From NCBI GenBank assembly GCA_018394315.1, contig CP074575.1:581001-645000 (forward strand): a stretch of 64,000 bases of DNA, written 5' to 3'. The notes under the pieces are model-generated. The model was not told the origin of the DNA and made no database searches. It saw nothing but the letters and a program-made list of their open reading frames with translations. The position numbers and the translations under genes are program-made. The stretch's first letter is position 1. Each line of letters starts with the position of its first letter. Origin of the DNA: Mycoplasmatota bacterium. Lineage in GTDB: Bacteria > Bacillota_I > Bacilli_A > MAG-NZ. Below, one piece after another: positions 53,152 through 60,616 of the stretch.

Positions 53152-54786
53152 ATGAGTAATTCACTTATAGTAGGAATCACTTTTAATATATCACTTTTAT
53201 TTTTATTACTTAGCATCTACGCAAGGTTAGCAATCGAGAAATATAATAAAAGGCTAGGCTCACAAATACTTTTAGGAATAGGAGCATCAATAGGCGGAAT
53301 AATTATTATGGCAAATACTCTAGTAGTTTTAGATGGAGTTGTTCTTGATTCTAGATCTATCCTTATTAGTGCAACAGGTGCTTTTCTTGGAACTATACCT
53401 ACTGTGGTTGTTGTATTTGTGACTAGTATTTTTAGAATTATCCAAGGAGGAGTGGGTGCGATATCAGGAGTAGCTTCTATTATGATGACAGGATTTTTAG
53501 GAGTAATGTTCTTTAATTATAGAATTAAAATAAACGATCAAAAAAAATCGAGAAGATGGATTGAGCTTTATTTACTTGGATTAATAGTTCATGTGGTAAT
53601 GCTCTTATGTTTCTTTATAATGCCATTTGATATAGCAATTAACTCCATTGAACATATTTTAATACCAGTATTGGTAATTTGCCCGATTAGTTTTACACTT
53701 TTGGGTCTTACAGCATTTAGTTATAGAGATGATTTTTTTAATAAAAGACAATTAATAGAGAGTGAGAACAGATTTAAGAATCTAAGTTATAAAGATCATC
53801 TTACTGGGATTTGGAATAGAAGGTATTTTGAAAAGAAGATTACTAAATTATGTAATGAAAAAATTATACCTGTTTCAATTATTGTTGCAGATGTAAATGG
53901 GTTAAAATTTATTAATGACTCCTTTGGGCATGAATTTGGAGATGAAGCATTAATTAAAATTGCTAATGTTCTAACAAATGAAATTAGTGACTCTGATATA
54001 GTTTCCAGATATGGGGGAGATGAGTTTACTATTTTACTTCCTAATACAAACTCAAGACAATGTGAAAATCTCATAAAGAGAGTAAGGGCTGAAATAGAAA
54101 AAGAATTAGTAAATAATATAAAAATATCCGTAAGCATTGGATTCGATACAAAGATAGATTCGAAAACAACCATTAGAGACACTTTAAAAGTTGCAGAAGA
54201 CAATATGTATAGAGAGAAGTTAATAGAAGGACCAAGTAGGAGAGGTACAACTATTGATACGATAATAACAACTCTATATGAAACAGATCCATATTCTGAG
54301 GAACATTCAATAAGAGTTTCAGATTTAGCTGTTAAAATTGGACAATCCCTTGGATTTACCTCGCATAAGATTACAAACTTAAGAACTGCAGGATTACTAC
54401 ATGATATAGGTAAAATAACTGTCGCAAGAGATATTTTAAACAAGAAGGGAAAATTAACTAATCTAGAATTTACAGAAATAAAAAAACACCCTGAGACAGG
54501 AAGTAGAATATTGAAGTCTGCTAGAATTAATGATATCTCAAATTATATTCTTAAACATCATGAGAGATGGGATGGTAAAGGTTACCCCTTCGGACTACAA
54601 GGCGAAGAAATACCTTTAGAATCTAGAATAATTGCAGTTGCAGATGCTTTTGATGCAATGACAAGTGAAAGAAAATACAGAGACAAGATTTCTGAAGATC
54701 AAGCTAAACTAGAGTTGATTAACAACGCTGGAACTCAGTTTGATCCTGAGATCGTAAAGGTTTTCGTGAGTAATATAAATGGGTAA
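53152..54786 (+). CDS. LytS-like 5TM sensor with GGDEF and HD-GYP
   Basis: 544 residues from the ATG (MSNSLIVG) behind GGGGGTAAA. Residues 1-190 hold six helices with the 5TMR-LYT pattern (LDSRSILISATGAFLG, FRIIQGGVGAISGVASI). The GGDEF domain (about 215-370) has an intact SRYGGDEFTIL, but its inhibitory I-site position reads SDSD rather than RxxD. The HD-GYP domain (about 385-544) has LLHDIGKITV and HHERWDGKGYP intact. It could both make and break c-di-GMP. Terminator directly downstream. Confidence 0.9.
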   Translation: MSNSLIVGITFNISLLFLLLSIYARLAIEKYNKRLGSQILLGIGASIGGIIIMANTLVVLDGVVLDSRSILISATGAFLGTIPTVVVVFVTSIFRIIQGGVGAISGVASIMMTGFLGVMFFNYRIKINDQKKSRRWIELYLLGLIVHVVMLLCFFIMPFDIAINSIEHILIPVLVICPISFTLLGLTAFSYRDDFFNKRQLIESENRFKNLSYKDHLTGIWNRRYFEKKITKLCNEKIIPVSIIVADVNGLKFINDSFGHEFGDEALIKIANVLTNEISDSDIVSRYGGDEFTILLPNTNSRQCENLIKRVRAEIEKELVNNIKISVSIGFDTKIDSKTTIRDTLKVAEDNMYREKLIEGPSRRGTTIDTIITTLYETDPYSEEHSIRVSDLAVKIGQSLGFTSHKITNLRTAGLLHDIGKITVARDILNKKGKLTNLEFTEIKKHPETGSRILKSARINDISNYILKHHERWDGKGYPFGLQGEEIPLESRIIAVADAFDAMTSERKYRDKISEDQAKLELINNAGTQFDPEIVKVFVSNING

Positions 54787-54812
54787 TGTAGCGAAATAGA
54801 ATAGTAAAATTA

Positions 54813-54842
54813 AAATGATAGATCAACTCTATCATTTTTTTA
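54813..54842 (+). terminator. Terminator of GGDEF/HD-GYP gene
   Basis: AAATGATAGA-tcaac-TCTATCATTT followed by TTTT. Confidence 0.88.
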
Positions 54843-54871
54843 AAATTTAAACACGGGCTATATCATCGGTT

Positions 54872-54896
54872 AAAGGGGTTTGCTCCCTTTTATTTT
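54872..54896 (+). terminator. Second terminator-like hairpin
   Basis: AAAGGG-gtttgct-CCCTTT followed by TATTTT, about 30 bases past the previous terminator, with only the short GC-richer ACACGGGCTATATCATCGG between them. It may be a back-up terminator or belong to a lost gene. Confidence 0.5.
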
Positions 54897-55080
54897 GAGT
54901 TATGTAAGTTTATAATTTCAGAAACTTTAGGATTTGTTAGTGGACATTCACAATATCAATGTTATATTTTTCACTATTAAATATAGAATCCTGTTCTTCC
55001 TAAGCTCTAATCACTACATAAGTAAATTGACCTAGTGTAACGCTGGCACATATCTGATTTTGATTTATTTAATTGAATTG

Positions 55081-55245
55081 TTAGTAAAATTTCCTAAATA
55101 TAGCTTCCTTTCGATGCTCAAAGTTATCTAATAATTCATAGCCATCTTGTTCCATTTTTTTAATGTGATTATTTTTTTCTTCAATACTGTAATAAGTGTA
55201 TGTAGTATATTCTACTTTCTCAATAATACTTTTGATTTGTTTCAT
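55081..55245 (-). CDS. 54-residue small protein
   Basis: The ATG is preceded by a perfect TTGGAGGAT site. The sequence starts MKQIKSIIEKVEYTTYTYYS, continues with IEEKNNHIKKMEQDGYELLD and ends in a Lys/Arg/Phe-rich NFEHRKEAIFRKFY. It is charged, soluble and compact, with the feel of a single beta-alpha-beta unit; proteins with YTYYSIEEK...HIxxMxxDGY segments occur as small orphan proteins in Bacillota and their phages. No function known. The good start site and protein-like composition support a real gene. Confidence 0.65.
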   Translation of the reverse strand: MKQIKSIIEKVEYTTYTYYSIEEKNNHIKKMEQDGYELLDNFEHRKEAIFRKFY

Positions 55246-55417
55246 TTAATCCTCCAATTTAAGTTATATTTTTATACTAATCGTAGAAAAACATTTAATA
55301 CAAAGGGATATCTAAAAAATAACCTTCACATATAGGAAAGACTAATTATATAAAAAAATTAGTGTTTCTAAGGAATTAATAGTATGCTATTATGATAGTA
55401 TAAACAAGGAGGTCATA

Positions 55418-56278
55418 ATGGAAAAAATTATCATTATTTTAGGTTGTCTTTCTATAATGTCGCTGTCTTCAGGATGTTCATCAGAAAGTACAATTGATTA
55501 CTACGATTTAAATGTTCCAGAGTCAACACCTATTATTTTTGGGGAGGGAACTGTTTCTTCTGAGCTAATCCACGATTTCCCTCCTACATTCAATAGTAAA
55601 ATGGATGAAATGTATTTCAGTAGATTATATAGGGATCACAGACATGTACTCTGCAAGAGCATAAAGGTAGATGGGATTTGGCAAGAGATTGAAGAAGTAT
55701 CTTTCACGGGTAAAAACGAACAAAATCCTGTATTTTCTAGTGATGGTAAAACACTCTTCTTCGCAGCAGACAGTGAACCAGCTTTGCATAAACCGTCAGA
55801 GATATATAAGATTGACTTATCCTCTACCAGTGATGCAATAATGTTGGATGATAATGTTAACTCGAACTCAATTGAGTATCATGCTTCATCTTCTGATAAT
55901 GGGAATCTCTATTTTTCAAGAGAGGGAGAGGGTCTTTTCGTCAGTACTTATGATGGCTCTAATTATTCTAATGCTGCATTGCTTGAGGAGTTCAGTGATT
56001 ATACCTTTGCTACAAATCCTTTCATTGCTAGAGATGAATCGTTCATATTATTTGACTCCCGAGCTAATATTGGAGAGGGTTCAGCGGATATTTATATTTC
56101 TTTTAAGTACGGGGATGGATTCGGAGAACCTATTAATCTAGGTACAGAAATAAACACATCAGCTTGGGAAGGAATGGCTACTCTGTCTCCTGACTATAAA
56201 TACCTGTTCTTTGCGCGTGAAGGGGTAGGAGAGCGAGACATATATTGGGTAGAATTTAATGTTCAGGACTATAGATAA
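55418..56278 (+). CDS. Lipoprotein with PD40 beta-propeller repeats
   Basis: 286 residues behind AAGGAGG. Signal peptide with lipobox LSSGC (Cys20). The body contains four to five WD40-like PD40 blades: NPVFSSDGKTLFFAAD, HASSSDNGNLYFSRE, NPFIARDESFILFDSR and MATLSPDYKYLFFARE, as in TolB-type propellers. Membrane-anchored outside the cytosol; probably a binding or scaffold protein. Monocistronic. Confidence 0.8.
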   Translation: MEKIIIILGCLSIMSLSSGCSSESTIDYYDLNVPESTPIIFGEGTVSSELIHDFPPTFNSKMDEMYFSRLYRDHRHVLCKSIKVDGIWQEIEEVSFTGKNEQNPVFSSDGKTLFFAADSEPALHKPSEIYKIDLSSTSDAIMLDDNVNSNSIEYHASSSDNGNLYFSREGEGLFVSTYDGSNYSNAALLEEFSDYTFATNPFIARDESFILFDSRANIGEGSADIYISFKYGDGFGEPINLGTEINTSAWEGMATLSPDYKYLFFAREGVGERDIYWVEFNVQDYR

Positions 56279-56749
56279 ATAACCGAAAATAATTTGAGTA
56301 CAATGTGAATTCTATAAGATGAACAGTTCAGGAGAGGACTGTAATCTTATAAGCAAAGAGAAGTGAATATGTTATGCTTCATTATCAACAGGCAATGGAT
56401 TATTTTGATAGGCTTTATTCAAAAGAGCGTGATTAATATTCATAAAAACACTAGCTCATAAAATTGAAAATTCTCCGCCGGTACTAAAAAGCCATATAGA
56501 TTTTTATTTAGTTACATCAATAGACAAACAGTATTTCATTCAAATCAATTTCCTTTTTTTAAAAAATTAAGGACAATTTACCAGTCATAAGAATGGATTC
56601 AAAGACACGTGGTATATTATGGATTAATCAAACATTACTTACTTTTACCTCATTATAAAAGATAAAAAGAAAATGCTGGTTTAAATAGCACAATCTTTAT
56701 ATTTCAAATAATACATAGTATACTATAAATAGACAGAGGAGGGATTATT
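56279..56749. other. 470-base gap with long hairpin and coding remnant
   Basis: TATAAGAT..ACAGT / ACTGT.ATCTTATA (56313-56350) forms a long imperfect hairpin without a T run. A 20-codon frame (starting ATG near 56374, MLHYQQAMDYFDRLYSKERD) and, in another frame, an open stretch around 56440-56575 reading KIENSPPVLKSHIDFYLV and TSIDKQYFIQINFLF look like pieces of one decayed gene. Near 56720 TATACT precedes the next gene. Confidence 0.35.
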
Positions 56750-57025
56750 ATGACGTTGGAAGCTAGAGTGTGGCTATTTCTACTCATATTTATAACTTAT
56801 ATTTCTTACCAGATTTACTGGCTCATTAAATTTCAGGTGGAATTAAAGCGCAACACCGGAGATGCTTTCGAGTCACCAGAGCATAATTCTATGATGCTTC
56901 TCACTTTTTGTGTTTACGGAGTCTTGTTAAGTGAGCTACAAATTATATATAAGTTACTCTTAGGAGGGGGACTTATTTCATTAATTGCTCTAATCTATTT
57001 GGGTGCTAAAAAAAAATATAGGTGA
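56750..57025 (+). CDS. Small membrane protein, unknown
   Basis: 91 residues behind AGAGGAGGGA. Three hydrophobic segments (about 6-26, 47-68, 70-85) with a polar loop KRNTGDAFESPEHNS between the first and second, and a Lys-rich end. No recognised family. It is the last plus-strand gene before the tRNA-Gln scar region. Confidence 0.6.
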   Translation: MTLEARVWLFLLIFITYISYQIYWLIKFQVELKRNTGDAFESPEHNSMMLLTFCVYGVLLSELQIIYKLLLGGGLISLIALIYLGAKKKYR

Positions 57026-57086
57026 TAGTATTTGGCTAATTAGAGAAAATCTTTAATGACTATTATAAGTATCAAACGCAACGGGC

Positions 57087-57116
57087 AAAAAAGAAAACGG
57101 CTAATTTAAGCCGTTT
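57087..57116 (-). terminator. Terminator copy 1 next to decayed tRNA-Gln
   Basis: Minus strand: AAACGGCTTAAATTAGCCGTTT followed by TCTTTTTT. Same stem as the terminators at 58586 and 60236, so it was duplicated together with the tRNA. Confidence 0.75.
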
Positions 57117-57130
57117 AGTTATATTTAAAA

Positions 57131-57265
57131 TGGCAGTTCTAGATGGATTCGAACCATCAATCCTGGAGTCAAAGCCGGCTGATCAATTTACAGAAGATAT
57201 TTGTTCTATTATTTTTTCGAAAGAACGTTAACAAACAAGATACATGCAAGCTGGCTTTCCGCCCT
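57131..57265 (-). pseudogene. Decayed tRNA-Gln copy 1
   Basis: The 3' part, from anticodon loop to CCA (57131-57181), matches the intact tRNA-Gln at 60284 with several changes that break the acceptor and anticodon stems. The 5' end keeps AGGGC (57261-57265) but the D arm is replaced by about 70 bases containing GTTAACGTTCTTTCGAAAA, similar to the boxA motif of rRNA leaders. Too damaged to fold as tRNA. Confidence 0.7.
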
Positions 57266-57267
57266 AG

Positions 57268-57295
57268 AAAAAAAGTGAAAATATTCTACTCACTT
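57268..57295 (-). terminator. Terminator of the NYN-LOTUS gene
   Basis: Minus strand: AAGTGA-gtagaatattt-TCACTT followed by seven T, 29 bases past the NYN gene stop. Confidence 0.6.
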
Positions 57296-57323
57296 ATAAT
57301 AGTTATCTACAAGAAGTAGACTT

Positions 57324-58082
57324 CTAAGCTACTTTTTTCTTTTTTTTGACTATTTTAATATACATAACTGATTTCATCTTTTTGAACTCGTATTTTTCAG
57401 TTTTTCTTAGGAAGTCCATAAATTTCATGTCTTTTCCATAGTTTCTAGGATGAAATGCAGGATACTTCTTTCTTAATTGAACTGCAACTAGACTTAAATG
57501 AGCCCATCCATTTTCATTTGAGTTCTCATTGACTAGAGTAGATAGCGCTACATGGATAGTCTTGAGTGGTGTTATGCCGCTCTTGACTTTCGTTGTCTTG
57601 GATTTATGTTTTTTTTCTTCAGTCTTTTTAGTTATAGTTTCCATAGGAATCATCTTGTCCAAATAAGAAAAAGTTTCACATGCATTAACTAGTGATAAGG
57701 GTGTTTTGCTTTCCCCCAGTCCGAACACATAAATGTTGTCCTCTTTTAACCTAGTAACCAGCTTAGTAAAATCACTATCACTCGAGACTATACAAAAACT
57801 ATCTACTTTTTTTCTATATAAAATATCCATAGCGTCAATTACTAATGAAAAATCTGAAGAATTCTTTCTTGGTGTATACGAGTACTGTTGTATCTGTGAT
57901 AAACCATGCTCTAAACATTTATCTTTCCAGGGATGCAGTTGATTGTTTGTCCAATCCCCATAAATTCTTCTAATGTTCACAGTCCCCTGTTTATTTGCTT
58001 CATCTATAATTATATCAATATATTTGGCTGGTATATTTTCTGCATCTATTAATAAAGCTATATTCTTTTCTGTAGTAATCAT
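57324..58082 (-). CDS. NYN-domain nuclease with C-terminal LOTUS/OST-HTH
   Basis: 252 residues from the ATG (MITTEKNIALLIDAEN) with AGGGG four bases upstream; longer frames upstream lack a site. NYN (LabA/DUF88) motifs: ALLIDAENIP with the first acidic residue, VIDAMDILY, and IVSSDSDFTKLVTRLKE. A Lys-rich linker (about 150-180) leads to an OST-HTH/LOTUS domain (about 180-240: LSLVAVQLRKKYPAFHPRNYG, FMDFLRK), a putative RNA-binding module. Likely a metal-dependent RNase, possibly in RNA silencing or tRNA/rRNA turnover. It lies between two tRNA-Gln scars. Confidence 0.85.
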   Translation of the reverse strand: MITTEKNIALLIDAENIPAKYIDIIIDEANKQGTVNIRRIYGDWTNNQLHPWKDKCLEHGLSQIQQYSYTPRKNSSDFSLVIDAMDILYRKKVDSFCIVSSDSDFTKLVTRLKEDNIYVFGLGESKTPLSLVNACETFSYLDKMIPMETITKKTEEKKHKSKTTKVKSGITPLKTIHVALSTLVNENSNENGWAHLSLVAVQLRKKYPAFHPRNYGKDMKFMDFLRKTEKYEFKKMKSVMYIKIVKKKKKVA

Positions 58083-58585
58083 TACTCCCCTACCTTTCAT
58101 GAAGTGTGCAACTAAGAACAAATCATTACCTTTACTCAATATTATCATTATTTGACACGAAATACTACAGGTTGCACTAAACAAGACAAGACAAAAAGTC
58201 ACAGTGAATTATAAAGATAGAGACAATTATATCTAAGTTACTTGAAGAAACTGAGAACCAAACACACAAAAACCTTGAACAGTTTTTATATCGAAACAAC
58301 AAAGGCAGCAATATGAGATTACATAAACGCAAGTGAACCAAAACTATATTTACTTTAAGAAAACGGAGTTGTGACATCAGCTTTCATTTACAAAATATCC
58401 TTTGAAGACTAAGGAGTAATTTAGGTTTCCGCGTAAGGTAAATCTAAGTGTCCATAAATTAAGACATAGTTAAATTACAAGACGAACATACACAAACCTC
58501 ATCATAATACAAAAATAAAATGGTCTTGAAGTGCTTGACTCCTGTGTCGCTCCTAAGACATTTTAGAAGTTACGTTACTATAGCG
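58083..58585. other. 500-base gap, no gene recognised
   Basis: Upstream of the NYN gene. No frame with a ribosome binding site is visible on either strand. The last 45 bases (about 58540-58585) resemble the sequence at about 60190-60235, showing that the duplicated tRNA-Gln module extends past its terminator. Confidence 0.5.
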
Positions 58586-58615
58586 AAAAATAAAAACGAC
58601 TCTCTTAAGCCGTTT
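58586..58615 (-). terminator. Terminator copy 2 next to decayed tRNA-Gln
   Basis: Minus strand: AAACGGCT-taagag-AGTCGTTTTTATTTTT; homologous to the terminators at 57087 and 60236. Confidence 0.7.
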
Positions 58616-58629
58616 GTTTGTGTTATAAA

Positions 58630-58779
58630 TGGCAGGGCTAGATGGATTCGAACCATCGATCCTGGAGTCAAAGTCCAGTGATCTATTTATTGAAGATATT
58701 TAGTCAACTATTTTTCAAAGAACGTTAACTAATATTGTTGCAATGCATTATATCAAACTGTATTGAAAATGGCCCCCCT
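58630..58779 (-). pseudogene. Decayed tRNA-Gln copy 2
   Basis: 58627-58680 is identical over 54 bases to 60281-60334, i.e. the CCA end, T arm, variable loop and anticodon arm of the intact tRNA-Gln (anticodon TTG retained). The D arm is then interrupted by about 90 bases with a TATAAT box and GTTAACGTTCTTTGAAAAA (boxA-like). The 5' end keeps AGGGG and GGCCA but no longer pairs with the acceptor strand. Confidence 0.75.
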
Positions 58780-58781
58780 AG

Positions 58782-58805
58782 AAAAAAAGTGAAAATATTT
58801 TCACC
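58782..58805 (-). terminator. Terminator upstream of tRNA-Gln copy 2
   Basis: Minus strand: GTGAAAATATTTTCAC followed by seven T, probably ending the transcript of the gene at 58990-59451. Confidence 0.6.
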
Positions 58806-58826
58806 TTTTGGGTTTAGATCATAATA

Positions 58827-58872
58827 TCAAATTTAGTTAATTTGATAGACATATGGATTTTCAAACCTATAT
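58827..58872. repeat. Hairpin-plus-box unit H
   Basis: TCAAATT-tagtt-AATTTGA (58827-58845) followed by ATATGGATTTTCAAACCTATAT (58851-58872), the same architecture and box as the units in the first 4.5 kb, though 54 kb away. Downstream of the minus-strand gene at 58990. Confidence 0.5.
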
Positions 58873-58989
58873 TAAATAGTTCAAAGTCTCCGAATATGTA
58901 TATTCTGTCAATTTTTAGGTCGTTACGGTCTCCGTCATACATCTTTTCAAATCAATACGTTTTTTCATAAAGATTTTCAGTCTCTTTAA

Positions 58990-59451
58990 TTATTTTATTA
59001 AATTATGTTTTTGAATAGATTTTTCCCAGTCATTTTTTTTCTTAGACTCTGTTCTCATTAAGTAATCTTCACTTTTATCAGAAAATATCATATAGGATAG
59101 TAGCAAACCACCTATTATGGTTGTAATAAAGCCGAAGAAACACGCAAGGAGTGCGGAAGAACCTTCGTTATATTTAGCATATTTATAGTATATAAATTGA
59201 GCGATAATCGACATTGAAAATCCAAAATAAGTTGCAAATTCATTTCCGATAAATAAGTCCTCACCGTTCTCAATTAATATATCTATTGCCGCCTCTCTTG
59301 GAACAAAGTATTCTTCCATGACAGCATAAATCTTATCATTAGTGACTTCAATCCTGTATATATTATATACATGAATAATTGTAGCCACTAAAGTCAACAC
59401 TATGTTAATAATTATTATAATTCTAGCCAATTTTGAAAACCTATAATACAT
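58990..59451 (-). CDS. Membrane protein, unknown
   Basis: 153 residues from the ATG (MYYRFSKLARII) 9 bases after AGGGGAG; a TTG three codons upstream is too close to the site. Membrane helices at about 9-27, 72-90 and 96-118, with an acidic extracytoplasmic loop (28-70) and a Lys/Asp-rich C-terminal tail. No family recognised. It lies between tRNA-Gln copy 2 and the intact tRNA-Gln. Confidence 0.6.
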   Translation of the reverse strand: MYYRFSKLARIIIIINIVLTLVATIIHVYNIYRIEVTNDKIYAVMEEYFVPREAAIDILIENGEDLFIGNEFATYFGFSMSIIAQFIYYKYAKYNEGSSALLACFFGFITTIIGGLLLSYMIFSDKSEDYLMRTESKKKNDWEKSIQKHNLIK

Positions 59452-59460
59452 GTTAATCAA

Positions 59461-60235
59461 CTCCCCTTTTTCAATTTAGAAGTATTTAAATATTGATTAC
59501 AATCAATCACAATATTTATCAATATTGTTTTCCTTACTTAGATACCCGAAACTTGAATATAGTTTATTTCAATAATGGTATCTTTGTTCTTTCGCACCTA
59601 ACACTTTGTATACCTTATTGTTCTGCAAATTATGGAGTGTCCTTCTCTTCTACGATTTCTTTCCTACATACCCATTGTGTTTGCATCAACTCTAAAATAC
59701 CCCACAATGATTCATACTATCAATAGTATAGCACATAAAATAACAAATCAAAATATAGATTTTCGGAGCAAAAACTAGAATCAGAATTATAGAAATTACT
59801 GTAAGATATTTGTCAAAGAAAATAAGCTTTAAACTTGTATAATACTCAATATCAAAGTACACTTTGTTTTAGCAAGTAGAGTGGAATTAAGCTTCCAGGC
59901 AAGAAAAAAAGTATAAGAAATCAATTTAATTTTTAGTATATCATTATGCATGATCGAATTTTTGATATTCCTTTCTTAATTATCAAAAATCATTCTAAAT
60001 AGAAATCAACTCGTTTTTAGAAGTAGGGTGTAAACTGGACTTCCATGTAATTTGTGTAATGATAGATCAAAATGAAAGGAAGGGGTAACATGAACAACAA
60101 AATAGAAATGTTAATATCCAAGTTTGATTTTTTAAGATGTAAGCATATGATAGAACATTAATAATCAATATTATTCATTAGTTCCAATTAAGCTCCAGAG
60201 TCATTTTTGAGACAATTTAGGAGTTATAGTCCTAT
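59461..60235. other. 775-base gap with decayed coding pieces and a small frame
   Basis: On the minus strand around 59570-59690 the short stretches RKEIVEEKDTP and, in another frame, NNKVYKVLGAKEQRYHY look like fragments of a lost gene. A 23-codon plus-strand frame at 60090-60161 has a strong ribosome binding site (listed separately). The rest shows nothing recognisable. Confidence 0.35.
60090..60161 (+). CDS. Possible 23-residue peptide or truncated gene start
   Basis: An ATG behind GGAAGGGG encodes MNNKIEMLISKFDFLRCKHM then IEH and a stop. The initiation site is as good as those of real genes, but the length leaves it open whether this is a small protein or the surviving 5' end of a deleted gene. 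Confidence 0.3.
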   Translation: MNNKIEMLISKFDFLRCKHMIEH

Positions 60236-60268
60236 AGAAAAAAATAAAACGGCTAGTCTAAGCCGTTT
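60236..60268 (-). terminator. Terminator of the tRNA-Tyr/tRNA-Gln unit
   Basis: Minus strand: AAACGGCTTAGACTAGCCGTTTT followed by ATTTTTTT, 15 bases past the tRNA-Gln CCA end. Confidence 0.85.
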
Positions 60269-60283
60269 AGTTATATTATAAAA

Positions 60284-60358
60284 TGGCAGGGCTAGATGGA
60301 TTCGAACCATCGATCCTGGAGTCAAAGTCCAGTGCCTTAACCGCTTGGCCATAGCCCT
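60284..60358 (-). tRNA. tRNA-Gln (TTG)
   Basis: 75 nt with encoded CCA. Acceptor AGGGCTA pairs with TAGCCCT; D arm GGCCAAGCGGTTAAGGC; anticodon stem CTGGA/TCCAG around CTTTGAC (anticodon TTG); T arm GGTTCGAATCC. Cotranscribed behind tRNA-Tyr. Two decayed copies lie 1.65 and 3.15 kb downstream. Confidence 0.96.
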
Positions 60359-60368
60359 AAATAAAAAA

Positions 60369-60453
60369 TGGTGGAGGGGGACGGATTCGAACCGCCGAAC
60401 CCTGAGGGAGCAGAGTTACAGTCTGCCGCGTTTAGCCACTTCGCTACCCCTCC
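60369..60453 (-). tRNA. tRNA-Tyr (GTA)
   Basis: 85 nt class II tRNA with encoded CCA. Acceptor GGAGGGG/CCCCTCC, anticodon arm with CTGTAAC (anticodon GTA), long variable arm (GCTCCCTCAGGGTTC) and T loop GGTTCGAATCC. First gene of the tRNA unit; 10 bases before tRNA-Gln. Confidence 0.96.
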
Positions 60454-60470
60454 GTTTTTTATGCTCATTC

Positions 60471-60499
60471 ATTATATATAATTTCAAAATAAAATGCAA
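60471..60499 (-). promoter_or_regulatory. tRNA-Tyr/tRNA-Gln promoter
   Basis: Minus strand: TTGCAT (60494-60499), a 17-base spacer, TATAAT (60471-60476), about 17 bases before the mature tRNA-Tyr 5' end. Confidence 0.75.
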
Positions 60500-60616
60500 C
60501 CCTCCAAATGATTTTTTTTATTTTATGTTTTTTTACAAATTTTAATCTTTTCTCTTGAAAAAAAACAAATAAGTGTTAATGTATAGTTGTAAATAATTTT
60601 ATAGGGGGTATATTCA

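Noticed and set aside
57131..58779. Scars as functional split or intron-containing tRNA-Gln genes
   Set aside because: The acceptor strands no longer pair in either copy and the D arm is lost, so splicing would not restore a tRNA.
60345..60545. Plus-strand frame across the tRNA genes (WWRGTDSNRRTLREQSYSLP)
   Set aside because: It is the antisense reading of tRNA-Tyr and a well-known annotation artefact, with no ribosome binding site.
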